Source: Fasciolopsis buskii (Eukaryota > Platyhelminthes > Trematoda > Plagiorchiida > Fasciolidae). Taken from it: a stretch of DNA of 64,000 nucleotides. The first letter of the stretch is position 1, and each line of letters begins with the position of its first letter. A model generated the notes under the pieces. The model saw nothing but the letters and a program-made list of their open reading frames with translations, was not told the DNA's origin and did not search any database. Shown here in pieces: positions 39,066 to 52,330 of this stretch. The position numbers and the translations under genes were made by a program. The stretch is taken from positions 24,667 through 88,666 of the forward strand of contig LUCM01009327.1 of the NCBI GenBank assembly GCA_008360955.1. Reading direction: 5' to 3'.

Positions 39066-41617
39066 TTGAAGCCCAGAATGGCCGGAGAATTGGGAGACTG
39101 GGTCACTGATTGCTTTTTCTGTCACACCTTGAGTATGATGCTGGAGTGTTTCTTTTGTGCTTGGAACTGAGAGCAATCTGATCATGAAAGACAAGGCGAA
39201 TGAAGGAAAGTCTGGCAGAGCATTTGCGACGTAAAATAGTTGCACATTATATCAGTGGGTACTGTGTAGTGATGGAGGTTTTTGTGATTTCTTCATCCTG
39301 GAAGAAGATGACCAGGCCTTATGAATTTCCTGCGCTAAGTCGACCAGCGAACGTCATACTTAAGCTAATTAAGAACATATTGAGACCTAGTTCTCATTCA
39401 GTGGATGAATACTGCGAAAATTTCGGGCTGAAGCCACTCGAAGGCCAACTTGCCGCTGCTGACCCCTGTTTTCAATTGATCTCCACAGCTAAGCATGGAC
39501 CTAAGCCTTGAACTTTGAGCATCAATCCCTGGCATTGTTGCTCAAATATCCGATTTATGAACTTCCCGAGGCATAACGGCCACGGTGCACATAAATCAGT
39601 CAGTACCAAGTGGTTAGTGGTTGGGAAGCCTCGGATTTTGGCTTGGGAAAAGGCCTGGGTGCACTTCCAAAGTGACAAAAGTAATGGAATAAACGATCTT
39701 CTGCTGTTGTCTGTCCTCACTTTAGTTTTATTCTGGGCTTGGCCATTTGGGAGGATTGTAAAAGTTAAGTATTTGAATGCTTGGACTCATTTAATCAGCT
39801 TGCTGTTTTCATGTATGGATTGTATGAATATAGCTTAGGTATTGACTACTATACCTATGAATTTTGCGAAGAAAAGATGACGATTCAGAAGTAGCTGAAG
39901 GTTGACTGGAATTTTTCCTAAGGCAGTTTCGTTTTACCAACCAAGAAAAAGTGTAGACTCTAGGGTAATCGACGAGTCCTTGCTGCATTATCCCTTCGAA
40001 AGCATACTTGGAGAAATTTGCGATAATAAACAACCCCACTGAGCACCGCAGTTTAGGGGTAAGTCCCTAGGCCAGTGGCTGTTCCGGTCGTTTTGGGTCC
40101 AACTGGTGACTGTTCGGCAAACCTCCCGAAAGTGTGAGTGGCATGTTAGATGGGTTTCTCTAGCGCTTTCGGACAACTGTGGTGTCGCCTGCGATATCCA
40201 GTTCGTCATTTTGTTATTTGTTGTCTAATTCATTGGCAAAATTTTGTCCAACAAACGATTTTATTTAATTCCGCCTTTATTTCACAAATGGTTATTCATT
40301 GATAGGGAAGTTGGTCGTTAGACAGGTGGATTTATTGCTGTATGATTAGCTATGACTAACTAGGCGAATCTGTAGGCTTACCAGAGGAAGAGTGTAGTCA
40401 GCACCAGTCCTACTTCCTATCTTTTTTTCCGTTACATGATAGTTTTCAACCAAGAATTCCCATGGACATTGCACGAATATAGATTTGATGTTTGATCTAA
40501 CCATCGTATCATGTCGGCAGATGTCTCGCAAAGCTCTAAAAGCAAGTGTCGAAGACAGATGATTTTTCATGATCAGCAGAACGAGCGAGAAGGGCATTCT
40601 CGTCACAGTTGTCTGAAGCCCTAGAATCTGTCTACCTGGTTGGTTTGAAAAACTAATGTGCACGTTTCAGTCCCTCATAACGTGAATTATATCTGAATTG
40701 GAGACAGATTTGACCGATTCTTCTGTCATATGTAACCCAGCTTTTTGACTTCTCTTGGACTGTCGGTGCCGAAAATTAGATTCCACCAACTACTATGTTA
40801 AAAAGCGAGTAAACACGAGCTAAAACGATTCAAGTAGATATCCGACATTCTGAAACTGATGCCCAGTTAATTTGTTTGCGAACGACGATCGTGACATCGT
40901 GAAAGCGGAAGTTTTCAGCGGGCTCACCGTGGTCTATTCTGGAACTCTTTCCGGTTCCAGTAACGCGAGTAGGCAGACGAACCTCAGTAAGACTATCATT
41001 GTGCAAGTCACAGTAGACTGACTGCCAGTGTCAAACAGCGTTCTTCCGTCTCAACAGACAATGCGGATGTGCTTGAGCAGACAAATTTGTCACAGTTAGT
41101 CGATTTGATGCCTCAGCTTTGGGGATACCGCGAGCTTTAATTCACTTCCAGGATGTTGCAGTATCCTCACTCAGTATTACGGCGACGAATTTCATGATGA
41201 GCTTTGAGTAGATCCTACAAAGTTGTTTGGTCAGCATTATGTTAAATATGATGAAATTTACCAGTGCATGTGGCGATGTAACACAAATGCCAAAGGATGT
41301 GCCAGAAAAATTTCATTTGTCATGTTAAGAAAAACCCTAAAAATTTCATTTTTAACTGATCTTATCCACTAGAACTTGTTTAACCTACCGTGATTCAGAA
41401 GGCTTAATACGTAATTCCTAAAAATGGGCATGTTCGCTAACCAATGGTGTGTCACAGTAAGCAGTGAGAATTTCGCAACAAATCAAGCTTTACTTAACTT
41501 TGTTTTGCTCTTTTGAAAGCAAATGGAAAAAAAGATTTAGGACGAACTGCGTTTGTAACGCAACGACGTACATCACGTTCGTTTTGTAAATTTGTCTTCT
41601 TTTATCCTAACCAACAG

Positions 41618-42897
41618 CTTCGACGAATCATGCAACTCGCTTCCGAAGCTGCCTTAGCGGCTCCAACCGAGGCAGATGCCTCGGCCCAGCCAACGTCGAC
41701 TGAGCCAACGAATCCGAACCGGACAAGACTTTCTATTCAAAACTTGTTCAACTTAGTTCATTCTACCGGGGCTGCGACCACTACCAGTTTTGCGCCCACA
41801 AAATCTGTTCGCACACTGGCTCGGTATTTGGATATGTGCCTAATGCGACAACGCGAACTGCGACTGGCAGTGCTTTTGGAACAGTTGCCTGTAAATGAAA
41901 CCGTAATTCCGACACAAGAGAACTGTTCTCGTCACGCATCACAATCTATCACCAGAACCGGTCGGATCATGGCGGATACATTGACTGGGTCTGGGCCATC
42001 AGCATACGATGCATCACATAATTTGTTCAAATTACCTTCTTCAAATTTGGAGGGGCCGGAAGACATGTACAAATCGTCATTTTATTCATCTACGGGGCCT
42101 TATGGGAAGCGTGATTCCATACATATAGCCATTATGGAACGTGACTCGTTGTACAAATCAAAAGGAACGAACTGCCTAGATTTGATATGCTGCTGTGGTT
42201 TGGCCAGCTGGTGTGCACGAAAAGCGTACCAACTTTGCTGTTGCAGATTTTGTCGGGGTGGTGGCGGTACGTCGTTTCATGGTGGACGTTGTTGTGGTTT
42301 GTATAAACGAACCTCGGGTGTGGGAGTATCAGGTGAGCTGTCAACAAATCGGTCAATCAGTAATCTTGGTCTCACAAAAAGATGTATTGGGTGTCCATGT
42401 AATCGACTCGTAAGCACAACTGGCTCTCTCCAACGGACCAGCACGGATGCAGCTGGTAAACCACGACTTGGGAATAGTTGTCAATCGAAGACGCCAAGCC
42501 TACCAGGCAAAAAGTTGGACCTAGATCCCATTTGGGGTAGCCTATCTATGGAAGAAGATCATTCATGTGGTGGGCGAAACTGTCCTGGTTGTGGTTGTAC
42601 ACAAGGACAACAGTCCCAAAGAGGATCGATTGTTTCCCCCTCGCATGCTCGTTCCTGCTGTGGCCGTTACCAGGGCAATTTTCTGGTCCGTTTGCACACA
42701 TTTGTCAAACTATTGTACCTGATCAATACGATAGGTCAAATCTATCTTCTAGAATACTATACCGGAGTGGAATACAATTTTTACGGGATTCGGGTTTTGT
42801 GGGATCTTGCAAGAGGCCGACAATGGGAGGAGTCGGGACATTTTCCACGGGTGACATTCTGTGATTTCGAAGCAAGAAAACTGGCTCAGAGTCATTA
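41618..42897 (+). CDS. Innexin, internal exon B (long cytoplasmic loop, TM3, extracellular loop 2)
   Basis: The AG acceptor is at 41616-41617 after a pyrimidine-rich tract, and the GTGAGT donor is at 42898. The exon enters in phase 0, matching exon A, and leaves two bases of a codon that exon C completes. It opens with LRRIMQLASEAALAAP, the usual innexin sequence after TM2, and then SVRTLARYLDMCLMRQREL. About 250 extra residues follow before the family motif GRYQGNFLVRL (from 42662), which starts TM3. Loop 2 carries EESGHFPRVTFCDFEARKLA, with cysteine codon 42860-42862. The inserted part of the cytoplasmic loop is cysteine-rich: 11 Cys in 41 codons at 42173-42295, then CIGCPC and CPGCGC motifs. 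The frame is open for all 426 codons, which argues against a retained intron. Confidence 0.95.
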
Positions 42898-44724
42898 GTG
42901 AGTTCATTTGGTTTTTTAAAAGCTTATCAGATTATCATGTTTTATTTGATACAGTTAAGTATTTGGAAGAAATGAAATTTGGAACCCATTCTGTTTGAAG
43001 GCTTTGATCCCAAGTTCTAACTGGAGATATCAAGGCAAATATGAACATATCTACCAGATTGTATTTAACATCAAGATATTGCGTAAAGCGAAAGCGTTTT
43101 CAAAACTTCGTGTGATTATATTAAACTGTTTGGTCACTAATCTAAGGGTAACCAGAGTGAACAGAAACGTCATCATTAGATACGTAGGGTAGCTTATTAC
43201 CTTCGTCATGAAGTACGATATTTTAAAGCCTTATTGGAAAATCGTATGGGACCTTTCTTATATCGCAAGTTCGTCAACAACGATGAATGCAAGAAAATGG
43301 AACTAGCTAATTCTTTACTTGGTTAAGTTAGACAGAAGTGAAGAACATAAACAGACTGGAAAGCCTACTGGTTGAAAAATTGAGACAGCTAGCAGACTAC
43401 AGACCTGTCAATACAAACCTGGGGCTTTCCCGCAAAGATTCCCATCCATAAGCTTGGCTTTTTAGAATATGAATGCTGGTTAACTGGAGACGAGGGTATC
43501 ATTGAAAATAAGTTTGCCTAAACAAGGAGAGAGTGAGTCTGGTAACCTTTAATGTCCTCTTACTTGGCATTTGTAGTTGAACAGCAAATCGCTTGATTCT
43601 AAAGGTAACAGTGACGTTTAAATCCGTTGAACTATTGTTTTTCTTACCTTTGTTTACGCTCTTCTCTTTGAAGTGCATGGAGTTGTGGGAAGATATTTTC
43701 CTAATTCCTAGTGACCTGAAGTAACTCCGAAATTGTCTTCTTGAGTCTCCATGTAACATGTCCTGTTGACCTAGTTTGCAAGTATCCATTTTTTGTTCAT
43801 GCGACTGCAGCATGTTCACAATTAAATGTAACGGCTAGCAGAGAGGGACTTCCCATTTATGTCACAGTAGTTTGCCATTTTGTGAACGCTTCCATTTGTC
43901 GGACACTGGCCTCTGAAATATGCCACTTATATGAAACTAAACTTGATCACCTGTCGCTCATGAAACAGTTCGTTCAGTTCGTTGCCTGCAGTGTAATATT
44001 TAACAAAGAATAAAAATTTCAGTTGTATTTCAGTCATACTCTATTTTCCGGCTGTCTTTTCATAGCATCCTATAATTGTGAAATTTGATAGGGGTTATCA
44101 TTTCAACGGGAGACTGTTGAGACAGGCGGATATGCCAGTTGGGGCAGAAAAGTCTCCATCCGTATGGAAAACAAAAACGATAAGGATGACTTTCAGGCGG
44201 GTAATTTTGATAATAAGGCTATAGAAATGATACGTATCTTGTAAGAACCTATTCGTTTGCAGGCAAGCAGTCACAGAAAGTTTGCCGGATACAGTGAAAC
44301 CGACTATGGCGAAACGTGATATCGCAGAAACGTTAGCAAATTGTCGAAGTTATGTTCGTATGTTCTACTTCGAGTTGCTAGGACGGATAGCAATCTCACT
44401 GTGAAGTCAAGAGAACTACACTGAGTTTGTTCGGTACTTTTTCATCGAAAACTTTCGCATTTTGTGATCTTGATTATGGTCTCATTTGTGACCTATTGAA
44501 AGCGTCATGGATAACACTAGTCAGAAAAAGATAACTGATAATATTAAAGGTAGCTTAGAAAAAATCTATTTTGTGTGACGAGTAATTTGCCCATCATTAT
44601 TGACAGCAGCTTAGGTGGAACAAGAATTCATTGGTCTTGCGGAATCCAGGCTGTTCTCACTACTAAATTTCATGGAAGAAATGAACTATTGTTTCGAATT
44701 TGTTAAAAATCTACCACGTTCTTA

Positions 44725-44835
44725 TCGTTCCTGAACTGGGACGCGGACTCATGTTGAACGACTTTGATTTGTACTTCTTGGCCATCACCTCATTCGGAAA
44801 GGTCCTCAGAGGTTTGCTGAACCTTAACTCATGAT
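44725..44835 (-). repeat. SINE-like family B, head fragment
   Basis: The minus strand carries GGTTCAGCAAACCTCTGAGG, AGTCGTTCAACATGAGTCCG and CGTCCCAGTTCAGGAACGAT. Only the tRNA-like head half is present. A body half lies 175 bases downstream in the opposite orientation (45010-45112). Confidence 0.5.
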
Positions 44836-45009
44836 AATATTGCATCGACCGGGTATAGATTTGCAAAGTTCCTAACTTCTGGTATATAGCAATCGATTTC
44901 CACCTGTAGATCACTTCGCTACAAATAGCATAAATATGGCAAAGACTTTAGACAAGACCTAAAGAGGTTTACTACTTGAGTTTTGTTAGTAATAGCCATT
45001 TGGTTGCTG

Positions 45010-45112
45010 CATTTGCATACTGCCAACAATTCCTAACAAGAATGAAACAGCTATATAGTGGTTCGATGATGTCTCAATGGTGACTTTTACCTTGATACCA
45101 AATTACGAATGA
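45010..45112 (+). repeat. SINE-like family B, body fragment
   Basis: TTGCATACTGCCAACAATTC, CTAACAAGAATGAAACAGCT, TAGTGGTTCGATGATGTC and CAAATTACGAATGATT follow the body of family B. The head is missing here. Confidence 0.5.
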
Positions 45113-48100
45113 TTTCAAGAATAATACAGTTTGTTATTACAACTGGCTATCACATCTGGCTAAAGGGTACGTTCGGTTTTCAACACCTGATTATTTTTTT
45201 GTTATGATTAGTTTGCTCATTGGCTACTGCATGCCTGTGTCGTACAGTTCGAATTAATACATTGCATTATGTCAATCACTTACGTGGCATTGAATGTGGC
45301 GGAATATTTTTCTTCCTTTGAGACGTACACAAACACGGGCAGGTGACATTCTCGACCCAAATAATAATTTTCACATTCGGGACAGTCTTATTCCTGGCTT
45401 TTTTTGCATTAAACCTTTCAGACAAGTGGAAGCATCAGTTAGGACTGAGTGATTGCTTGCATACAATTAGTTCAGCTTGGGTCCTACTTTCATCATTCGT
45501 CTCTTATTTAGATGTTTATAAAAGCGAAATGAACTAACTGTTGTTTGTAGTGAATCTCGCATCGTGAGGTCCAGTGGGTTGGAAGGGATTTTATTACGCT
45601 CGGGTATGTCTTGACAGTTAGGTTTGCGCGTGTGTTTACCGCCAGTGGTCATAACAAATGTCACGTGATAACTAACAGATGGTTCCCTAAGCTGCTGAAT
45701 TTCAGTGAGCATTAACCTGGACACTTGAATTTTTTGCTGATATCGGCATAAGACCAGTGTTAATCGGGCGGTTTATAGTCAGACAAAAAGCGGACTATGT
45801 CTGAATTTCTGCATCAGCTGCTGATATTTTTACTTCCCGCAAATAGGTTGGGATTAAATGTCACGTCATGAGTCTTCAAAAGACATTTACTTTTTATTCT
45901 AGAGTTTAATCCCACAAAGGTCTGAAATCAAGTCCCATCACACAGTGGAAGCAGCGGAGCAAACATGTTATTATTGGCGAAATAGAGGAAATAAATTCAC
46001 TGTTTCGTGGGTGATCGACGTTAAAAATGCTACCCATTTACACAGCTTTGCAATAATTTTGTGTTCGAGGCCCTGATATGACCGTGGAAAAATGTGAATT
46101 ACGGACTATCATAACAATAAGAAGTAAATTCCTCCAGCTGTAAAACCACACACACATGTTTATGCATCGCCAGATGGTATAATGAACTTTTAACGAAACT
46201 AAATAAACTGCCAGAATCAGCCGAGCTAGGTGAAATTTTAATATAATGCATGGAATCTGGTAATCTTGAGTCCGTTCAAAAGTTGATCCAGCCAGTCGGT
46301 ATCGAAAGAGCGATCCTTCGCTTCTCAGCTTTGCAATTGCAGTTGGAGTCCTAAAGAACGAATTATGCGCGTGAGTAGTTGTTAATTCTCAGCCACAACT
46401 TGAGTGGTGGTCAGGATTGTGCAGGTCACGTTGGGATAAAATCTACTGCTCACTCACTAGGTAGATAGCGATAGTGAGGACACGACTCAGGTACAAATTT
46501 CTGCTCGTGTAGAGCGAATTAAAAATGGGTTCTTTAAAATGGACCGAGGTTGTGTCTGTTCTGAAGACTGCTGTACGGGAAAATCAAGACGGAAAAGAAG
46601 CGGTCTACATACTGCTGACACCGATAGCTCCAGTAACATTGTGATTCAAGAAATCTTGTTTAAAAACCCACATTCCGAGGTTGTTTGTACATCTGCCACA
46701 ACAATTATTCCCAAGACAAATCTGAACCACGTAAGCTAACTTCGTATCCCTTGGTGCATCATAAACATCTGACTGGCTGACCAGATCAGCAATTATCTAC
46801 TTACTTTTGCATGGGTGTACCACAGTTCACTCCACCGAACACTGTGCACCTCGACTGTTACCAAAGATCCATGCGTAGTCATCTAACAAGCATCATTAAC
46901 AGGCGTAAATGAATGATTATCCTGAACTGTCTATAACAGTGACCCGGGGACGGTCTCGTTGGATATGATTTGAAGACACCTTTCGTACTCAGAAGAGCAG
47001 AATAGTCAAATTTCCCCATCTAGCTTGACTGCAGCTCAGCTTCGGCAACTGATTATTCACTTTGAAGATCAGCAACTATCATAGTGCGGCAATCCACATG
47101 ATCTACTGTAAGTTTTAAACTCCATATTACTTTGCACATGCTAAGTATCTAATCTTATCGCACTCGGTCGTGCAGTTATTGATCCGTATGAGACGGAAAT
47201 GGGTGCACTAAAATTCGTATTTGCCTCTTTTTCGGATTCATTTGCCACATGGCCAGAGTATGCTTGTAAACCGATTAGAATCAAGTCAACAAAACGGTGC
47301 CAATATTGTCCACCAAACCCTAATAAGCTTACGTTCCTCTAGTGCAGCTATTAGAGCATTCATTGTGAGTTTAAGGTAGAACAAACTATGCGTGCCATGG
47401 TTGGTCGCACAGCAATCGAATGGCTTGGGAGGGGACAAACTGAAAGCCGCGAGCAAGCATCTTTTGTACCTGTGAGTTAGTAAGCACGCGATTCTTTCGA
47501 CCGGAAATATAATTTCACCACTGGCATCAGTTCGCCAGTTACCCACATACCCAATCAAATGAGTTTGCGGTCTCTGTCAATTGTCTAAATGAGTAGCCAA
47601 ACGATGGTAAGGTAAACAGACCACAACTAATTAGATTCTTAATACAAAGACAATGAATGCGCGAACAGTGTTTACTCAAGATAAAGAACAGAGACTGATT
47701 ATTGTCCAGTAACGCAAGCTCGAGTGCATTCCAGCAAACTGTCGACGTTAACGGTATTCAGACGTTTAAGAGGCAGCAGTTACCATCAGATGTGTAATCT
47801 CAGCCGGATTTCTTACTAGGTACTTGACTAAAGGGGTCGCCATTTGGTTAAAGGTGAATATCCGAAAAGACAGCTACCGTCTTCGCTAGGTTAGGCGCTG
47901 CACTCGGGAATAATCAACGATTGGTGCCACGGGAACCAAGTAGTGAATCCGGTTACTAGAAGCAGAATAGAGTGGGCCTAATTTATTCTAGTGTAGTGAT
48001 TCTCTTCCAACCATTGCAGGAGAAAGAGGTACTAATTCAAGGTGCAAATGATGAATACATTTTGGTCGATAACACAGTTTTAAGCAATTAATTCTGCTGA

Positions 48101-51100
48101 CTTTGGAAAGTACGATGAAATACACGAATGACTTCACGAAAGCCACGGTAGAGCTGAGATCCCAAATCTTGTGTTTTGCTCTAAAGGCACTGGCTGCCTG
48201 TCTGGCATTTCACGGAGACTAGGCCTTGCCACAATTCTCTCTCCTTATTAAAAAGCCATCCACATTGACTAGTCTAGAACAGATTATGAAAGGTTACTTC
48301 CACAATCGTTTGAATGAGGTCATCCAGTTGATCCCATTCGATTATTTTAGAAGTCATACCGTTGGATCTAACTAACCAGTGATATCTATTTTAGTAATAT
48401 CTTATTAAAATAACACAACTCCGGTATTTCTCATTAACTGAATATCAAGTCACTAGCGGATACGACTCATGGCAGTTAAACACTTCAGCTTAGTCACATA
48501 ACCGGAACGAAGAGTTAGAAAATTTTAGTTAGCAGCATTTCTAAAAAATATCCCGTAATGCATGGAGAAAAAACTTGAACAAATTGGCCAGGAGTTTGCT
48601 TGTGCATGGTTAACAAAGCAGGCAATAAGTCCGACCTGCAATAAGAAAGGGGCCAACCCAATGCATAGAACGAGTCAACTGGTTTACGCACCCGGTAATT
48701 AGATTTGACTGACGGTTTTGTCCGTGTCAAGGACCGTCGAAATTGTAAAATGAAATGCTTTTTACTTTTTCGAAAATCACCATGATGATTATCATTTTTC
48801 TGAATAAAAATGTTTCACATTTGCACACCACCTTTTCGAATAGTTTTCCACAAACTCATTTGACCGAAAAGCCTCCGATTAGTTGGTTGATGCGCCTATA
48901 CAATACGATTTGAGTGGCGTTTGCTATAGGATTGCTTCGTCTTCAATCTTATTCAGTGGTTCTTTTTAATCCTTGGATGTTGATCGCATCTTTGTATCTG
49001 ATGACACACGGACTAGTCCGAGCCGAGATGCACCGTAAAGTTCATATAAACAAGGAAATCGTCATTCGATGATTTTGCATAGAAAATTGCATGAGATGCC
49101 AGCAGTTCAAGCAACGCTGGAGAATGCCCAGCCCCGTCAATCACAATGGTGATAACGATCATAGGGTTTCTTACCACTAGGCGAGTTTGTCGGAGAATTG
49201 AGCACGAACGGAGATAAGAAGACCACTTTCATTCCTGGTTGAAACATCCAAAGGAGCTTTCCCGTCTATCTCATTTGGAGGTTGTTGTGAACCGATTGGT
49301 AATTCAAGATCGAATTTGCTAACCGCGTGCATCCATGTCAACCGAACACACGAACAAACTAGGAAAACCGTACTTCGCGGATAGGGTGCATCAACTTATT
49401 TTTCAACTTCTGTTTACTCCTCGGATGAATGACTCACGAGGTCCGGTGACGATAAACACCTTAAGTGTAGACCGAGAAAATGGGTGCACGAAAGGTGTCT
49501 ATGAATGATTGGGTTCACTCGCCTGGTTTAAACACTAGGCTGCACCAGTTAACCTCATTTCGAATCTGCAGAGCAAATATGCTGTTGATTTTGGACGTGT
49601 TACGCGCCATGTCGCCCCCAAAAATATTCTTGTCGTGCATTGCAGAGACGAACGAATACTGTAGGGTGTTGCTGTCTACCAATGAGAGTTTTATTCACTT
49701 AGAAATTCTCAGCTTCAAAATTTGCTTTTGTATTTTGGCACTTCGGTTATCGCACTACAACTTGTTTCGTGATCACACTTGACCCTTGGCAAAAATACAA
49801 AAAATTGGGCTTTTATCAATCAATATGAGGTAAACTTGATGACATATTTGTCAATCGAGGTTCGGCCCACGGGGCTTGGGCAGAAGTCATTCACACACAT
49901 GCTTCCCATTCCCCATAAACAGGTATGCCAAGATAAAAAGAGAATGATCAGCTAGTAAGGAAGAAAGAAAATTTTTAATACCACACGCATAACACAATCA
50001 AATATAGATATCAAGCTCACTTGCTTACCGCATACAAACCCACGGTTCCGTCAGGGTTCGATCATCATGTGCAAACTGAAGAAGGTGCCTTTGAATCGGA
50101 TTTATAACCTTTGGTCATGGTGAACACAGTCAAGCTTAGGTCATTTGCTTGGTTTGCGGAAGAGATAAAATAAAACCTACAAATAATTCCATTTCATCAG
50201 ATTGCATAGGTTGACGCTGCCGGAGCTGAAACGCGGTTTTCTTTACCGAGTCTGTGTGTGAAACGTACCCAATCTTAACTTGTGTGCATGCGTAAGTTGC
50301 CACTAGGAGGTTCCCGATTTCCCTTCTTCCTTTGATGGACCGTTTCCTTTACCCTGGCTCTACTTGCACGACCAAAGTACACAGATGAGCACTTATTCAA
50401 GAAGAACTTCTAAATCGGATGTGAAAAAACATTCTAACCCAATTAGATCTAATGCTGCTCTCTTGTCCGAAACAGAAGTGACTGGTGAAAGACATTTCGT
50501 CCGTCACCGTATTCATATCTGTGTTCTCCGCTCGATACAATTCTCTTCACATGATTTTCTTCTCTTCAAATGAAAACCAATAAAAATGGTGATGTACACT
50601 TTTGATCCCGAATTAGCGGTGACATTTCGTAAAGAAATTAGTACTAAACGCTCAAATCCCAACCCGAAAACTTCTAACAGCGGAGAGAATGGACGAATAA
50701 CAAGCAACCTGAACTCATTTTGTAATACTGACAGCAACTTTGCAGTGGAAGATCACATCAATGAATGTTATCGTCCCTTCATATTCAGAATACTTTAATT
50801 TGTTCTCCCATTGTTCTGGTCCCAGCTTTCAAATGGTAAGTTAGTTTATGAATGAGAGTTACCAAAACAGAAAGCTGGGTTGCTGCGCGCTGTCAAGCAA
50901 ATAACGGGGACAGTATTGCACTCTCTTTAAATACGTTGTTTTACCATTTACTTGAGGCGATATTAATTTTTCAGTGCAGCCAACCGATTTGGCAGACAGC
51001 AGTCTCCACCGTCCGTTGTTTTCAACCGCTGACCTACTGACAAATTATGCCGTCCCTTGGCACTTTAAATTTTTTAAATCATAGTCTCTGCTACTTCAAA

Positions 51101-51302
51101 CCCCTGCATGGACTTCTAAAGGTTATGGGGAATGCCCCCATTGCACTCATGCACGAAACAGATAATAATGGAAAACAATGTTGTCATAGTCACAGCCTCA
51201 TCTTCTGTCGGTGCATGGTTTCATTATAGAGCACATTTTCTTACTTGGAAAGGGTATTTATTGCGTAATGGTTGATTATTATTCGAAATCTCAGCAAATT
51301 TG

Positions 51303-51440
51303 TTAGTTTGTGTTAATTACTTTGAGCCTTTTATCAACCTTGCGAAGTGCAACTCTTCCTGGTCCCATGACCGTACAAACATTTTCCTGTCCACGTGCTC
51401 CTTTTGCTAGTCGCGAAATATAGTTGCAAAGATTGGAAAC
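51303..51440 (-). CDS. Candidate terminal exon of an unknown minus-strand gene
   Basis: On the minus strand a pyrimidine-rich acceptor (TTGTTTTCCAAACAG) precedes VSNLCNYISRLAKGARGQE, followed by MGPGRVALRKVDKRLK and a TAA stop at 51305-51303. AATAAA lies 41 bases beyond the stop (51262-51257). Balanced, non-AT-driven residue use suggests real coding sequence. The same frame is open upstream to 51497, so the acceptor may not be used. I do not recognise the protein. It lies inside the innexin intron on the opposite strand. A possible upstream first exon (start at 51582, minus) does not fit in phase, so the gene structure is unresolved and chance is not excluded. Confidence 0.3.
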   Translation of the reverse strand, partial: VSNLCNYISRLAKGARGQENVCTVMGPGRVALRKVDKRLKVINTN

Positions 51441-52067
51441 CTGTTTGGAAAACAAAGGCACTGTCATTGGATCTTGTCTTTCTGCCACAATACCCATGTG
51501 AACAGTCCCTATCCGATAATGAATCTTTGCTAATTACACTAGTTCATTCTGCGAATTGGCTTACTAAGAGCTTGCATTGATATGAAACTGGTGTCTGACA
51601 TTTTGGTGCTTTCTTTCAGCTTTTCTTGTTCCGAATGTTATGTTTTGCTCCCATAGTTCCCCAAAGACTTTGCATTATCGTTTTTGACCATAACAAGTGA
51701 ACTCTACCCTTTGGGACTGATACCGTTCAGCGTTGTTAGCCCCACTCCTCATTATGATCCACTTTTCAGGCTTAGCGACGTGTGTTATCAAAGCCCTGAT
51801 AAAAAATCAGATGACCAAATTAAAAGTGCAAAGGATTTCTGAAATGTTTTGTAAAATGTGGACTTTAGATGTCTATGTGTATCACATATGCAATAAGCAA
51901 TAACTAATTATGCTCAGAAGATGAGTTGTAAACAAGCGCGTTTTACAACTTTGTTCATCGTGCTAGTGTATATACTGTCAATAAGTCGCCGTCCATCTGA
52001 GGGTCTCTTGGATGTAATTTTGCTAGACTGTTTTGTTTCTCTACAAATTTTTCGTCAAGTAGTGCCA

Positions 52068-52200
52068 AAATCCACTGTGTCATTAGAAATCATGGGGGCA
52101 CTGTGCAACATATCTATCGTGCCTGAACTGCGACGCGAACCCGGGGTGACCGCTTGCGAGTCGAACATCTTTCCCATTATGTCATCCGGACTGATTGTCA
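52068..52200 (-). repeat. SINE-like family B copy in innexin intron
   Basis: The minus strand gives ATGTTCGACTCGCAAGCGG, CCCCGGGTTCGCGTCGCAG, TTCAGGCACGATAGATATG and GCCCCCATGATTTCTAATGA. It forms an inverted pair with the copy at 52331-52474. Confidence 0.6.
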
Positions 52201-52330
52201 ACGATGTATCGAAAATCCACAGGGCATGGTATAGCGCCCCTATCCATTACTGGATCTTGTAGACCACAGACCAATTGCACACCAGTGTTGATATTACGTG
52301 AGCCGTTGAAAATTGACTAGAGTAGCACAA

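Larger units (their letters stand above)
34719..41617 (+). other. Innexin intron between exons A and B
   Basis: A 6.9 kb intron with GT and AG ends and phase 0. It contains one tRNA-headed SINE-like copy (36481-36652) and a degenerate tetranucleotide array (38939-39065). Open frames at 37323-37520, 39200-39511 and 39515-39838 have no recognisable domain and no matching splice context. I see no other gene in it. Confidence 0.9.

Noticed and set aside
39200..39838. Two consecutive 100-codon plus frames in the innexin intron
   Set aside because: No family resemblance and no phase-compatible acceptor and donor that would insert them between innexin exons, whose junction is already complete without them.
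41513..41617. Upstream extension of innexin exon B to an in-frame ATG at 41513
   Set aside because: The frame is open by chance. The family sequence starts at RRIMQLAS, right after a good acceptor in phase with exon A.
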